NCBI RefSeq assembly: GCF_009831575.1
Contig: NZ_WUUT01000002.1
Location: forward strand, 1-64,000
Length of the DNA stretch: 64,000 nt
Direction of reading: 5' to 3'
Origin: Halovenus carboxidivorans
GTDB taxonomy: Archaea > Halobacteriota > Halobacteria > Halobacteriales > Haloarculaceae
Part shown: positions 62,786 to 64,000 of the stretch, piece by piece
Position numbering within the stretch: position 1 is the first letter of the stretch
How the letters are laid out: each line of letters opens with the position of its first letter
The notes under the pieces: generated by a model
The model's input: only the letters and a program-made list of their open reading frames with translations
Database searches by the model: none
What the model was told of the DNA's origin: nothing
Translations under genes and position numbers: made by a program

Positions 62786-63670
62786 ATGCCACGAACAGCA
62801 CAGAAAGTAGACGAACTCGCCGAGGAGGGCGAGCACATGACCGACGCCTTGCAGGCGGTGTTATCGGTCGCCGAGGAGCAGGGCTCGGTCACCTGGAGCG
62901 ACGTCTCCGACGAGATCACCAGCGGCGAGTGGGGACGGCTCATCGAGACGGGGATGCTCACCGACGCCGACGGCGAGGGGTTCGTCATCGAGGACCCCGA
63001 CGGAATCCGGGAGGCACTGGACGAGGCCGATCCGGCCGACCTCTCCGATCAGGACACCTCCTGGACCACCTACGACAAACTGGCGGCGGTGACCGCAGTC
63101 GGGATGTTCGCCGGGTACGCCTTCGATTCGGCCAGACAGGCGATCGGTTCGACGATCGATATCCTCGTCGGGCCGCTCAACGACCTGCTACCGTTCTACG
63201 TCGTCATCCTCGTCCTCGCGGTGATGACCGGGCTCGCATCAGCTATCTTCCAGGACAACCTCGGCAACACGGAAGTGATGAGCGATTACCGCGAACAGAC
63301 AGAGAAGCTCAAAGAGCGGCGTGAGAAGGCCAAAGAGCGCGGCGACGACGAGGCGCTCGAACAGATCCAGCAGGAGCAGATGGAGATGATGTCCGAGAAC
63401 CTCGGAGTGTTCAAGGCACAGTTCCGGCCGATGGTCTGGATCATGCTGTTCACCATCCCGGTGTTCCTCTGGCTGTACTGGATGACCATCGACGTCGGGG
63501 TCGGCGGGAGTTCACCGGCGCTGGTCCTCCCGATCGCAGGCGAGATCAGCTCCTGGCGAACCAAGCTCGTCGGCCCGATGGAGGTCTGGATCGTCTGGTA
63601 TTTCGTCTGTTCGCTCGGGTTCGGCCAGATCATGCGCAAGGCCCTGAACGTCCAGACGACCCCCGGCTGA
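62786..63670 (+). CDS. DUF106/EMC3-type membrane protein
   Basis: A 294-residue membrane protein with an acidic N-terminal domain of about 90 residues, one span near 105, one near 130-155, a coiled coil (about 165-210, TEKLKERREKAKERGDDEAL) and further spans in the C-terminal third. It resembles the archaeal DUF106 family, which is related to the EMC3/TMCO1/Get1 and Oxa1/YidC insertases and is thought to help insert membrane proteins. It lies between adk and cmk, its usual archaeal place. Confidence 0.87.
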   Translation: MPRTAQKVDELAEEGEHMTDALQAVLSVAEEQGSVTWSDVSDEITSGEWGRLIETGMLTDADGEGFVIEDPDGIREALDEADPADLSDQDTSWTTYDKLAAVTAVGMFAGYAFDSARQAIGSTIDILVGPLNDLLPFYVVILVLAVMTGLASAIFQDNLGNTEVMSDYREQTEKLKERREKAKERGDDEALEQIQQEQMEMMSENLGVFKAQFRPMVWIMLFTIPVFLWLYWMTIDVGVGGSSPALVLPIAGEISSWRTKLVGPMEVWIVWYFVCSLGFGQIMRKALNVQTTPG

Positions 63671-63714
63671 TCGAAACACGCAACCTCTTTTAGCCCCACC
63701 ACGTCATATCCCGT

Positions 63715-64000
63715 ATGTTGATTACCGTATCTGGTCCGGCAGGCTCCGGTAAGAGCACACTCGCGGACGCTCTCGCGACGGAGCTCGGCTACGACCACGT
63801 TTCGGGCGGTGATATCTTTCGATCGATCGCGGAGGAGCGCGGACTCACCCCTCTGGAGCTGAACCGCCGCGCGGAGGAAGACGATCAGATCGACCGCGAC
63901 CTGGACCGGCGGCTCCGGTCGACGGCCCGCGAGCGCGACGACCTCGTGCTCGAATCCCGGCTGGCCGGCTGGATGGCCGGCGAGTACGCCGACCTTCGGC
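63715..64000 (+). CDS. cmk: cytidylate kinase (partial, cut by window end)
   Basis: The first 95 residues of an archaeal-type (d)CMP kinase. The P-loop is [10 protein letters not shown] (6-15), followed by [15 protein letters not shown] and LDRRLRS, which fit the CMP-binding region. The reading frame is open to the last base, so the gene continues past the window. It is in the usual place after DUF106. Confidence 0.9.
   Translation, partial: MLITVSGPAGSGKSTLADALATELGYDHVSGGDIFRSIAEERGLTPLELNRRAEEDDQIDRDLDRRLRSTARERDDLVLESRLAGWMAGEYADLR

Overview
The window is a high-GC chromosomal segment of an extremely halophilic archaeon (class Halobacteria). Supporting signs are very acidic predicted proteins, Tat-type lipoprotein signals (RR followed by LAGC), archaeal ribosomal proteins (L44e, S27e, L10e), aIF2-alpha, Nop10 and deoxyhypusine synthase, F420 biosynthesis (CofD), Bat-type regulators, a halorhodopsin, and many genes with a TATA box about 25-35 bp before the start codon and little or no leader. 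The genus cannot be fixed from the sequence alone. I see no rRNA, tRNA, CRISPR array, IS element or intact mobile element. It reads as ordinary chromosome with several well-organised metabolic modules.

Layout. 0-7 kb: an acyl-CoA dehydrogenase, then a five-gene branched-chain amino-acid-type ABC importer (livJHMGF order) and a cold-shock protein. 7-13.5 kb: small accessory genes, namely an MBL-fold hydrolase, a hexapeptide acyltransferase, a secreted protein with a duplicated calcium-loop-like motif, two TM/zinc-ribbon-type small proteins, an Nmad3-like protein, a KaiC/RAD55-like ATPase and a PHP phosphoesterase. 13.5-22.4 kb (minus strand): an acetate module with two acetyl-CoA synthetases, a DUF4212/SSS symporter pair, a UspA protein and, between the two acs genes, a regulator whose N-terminus is a catalytically dead tyrosine-recombinase fold fused to GAF, Bat and HTH_10 domains. 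22.5-28.9 kb: a SAM hydrolase-type protein, a 44-residue zinc-finger microprotein, deoxyhypusine synthase, and a cofD / Dus-like / CitG-like / DUF447 / Nif3 operon-like run.

29-36.2 kb (minus strand): aminotransferase and lumazine synthase, then a compact light-energy module of halorhodopsin (hop), a Bat activator carrying a LOV-type PAS domain, lycopene cyclase and Brp/Blh retinal-forming oxygenase. Both hop and bat are preceded, at nearly the same distance, by sequences resembling the Bat upstream activating sequence of the Halobacterium bop regulon. 36.4-42.5 kb: a potassium island (TrkA, two TrkH, a 2TM channel with tandem RCK units). 42.7-46 kb: UspA, L44e-S27e-aIF2alpha-Nop10-PAC2, and L10e.

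46-53 kb: a Xi-class GST-like enzyme, a membrane protein, an HSL-type esterase, a zinc-ribbon protein, an AidB-like acyl-CoA dehydrogenase and a HerA-like ATPase. 53-58.5 kb: an iron-type binding lipoprotein under two DtxR-like palindromes, then DUF4129/DUF58/membrane-protein genes with a convergent MoxR ATPase. 58.6-64 kb: a heme cluster (ferrochelatase, protoporphyrinogen-type oxidase, uroporphyrinogen decarboxylase), then adk, a DUF106/EMC3-type membrane protein and a cmk gene cut by the window end.

The most promising unusual systems are the dead-recombinase/GAF/Bat regulator in the acetate locus, the hop-LOV/Bat-crtY-blh module with its putative shared operators, the duplicated calcium-loop-like secreted protein, and the paired DtxR-like operators.
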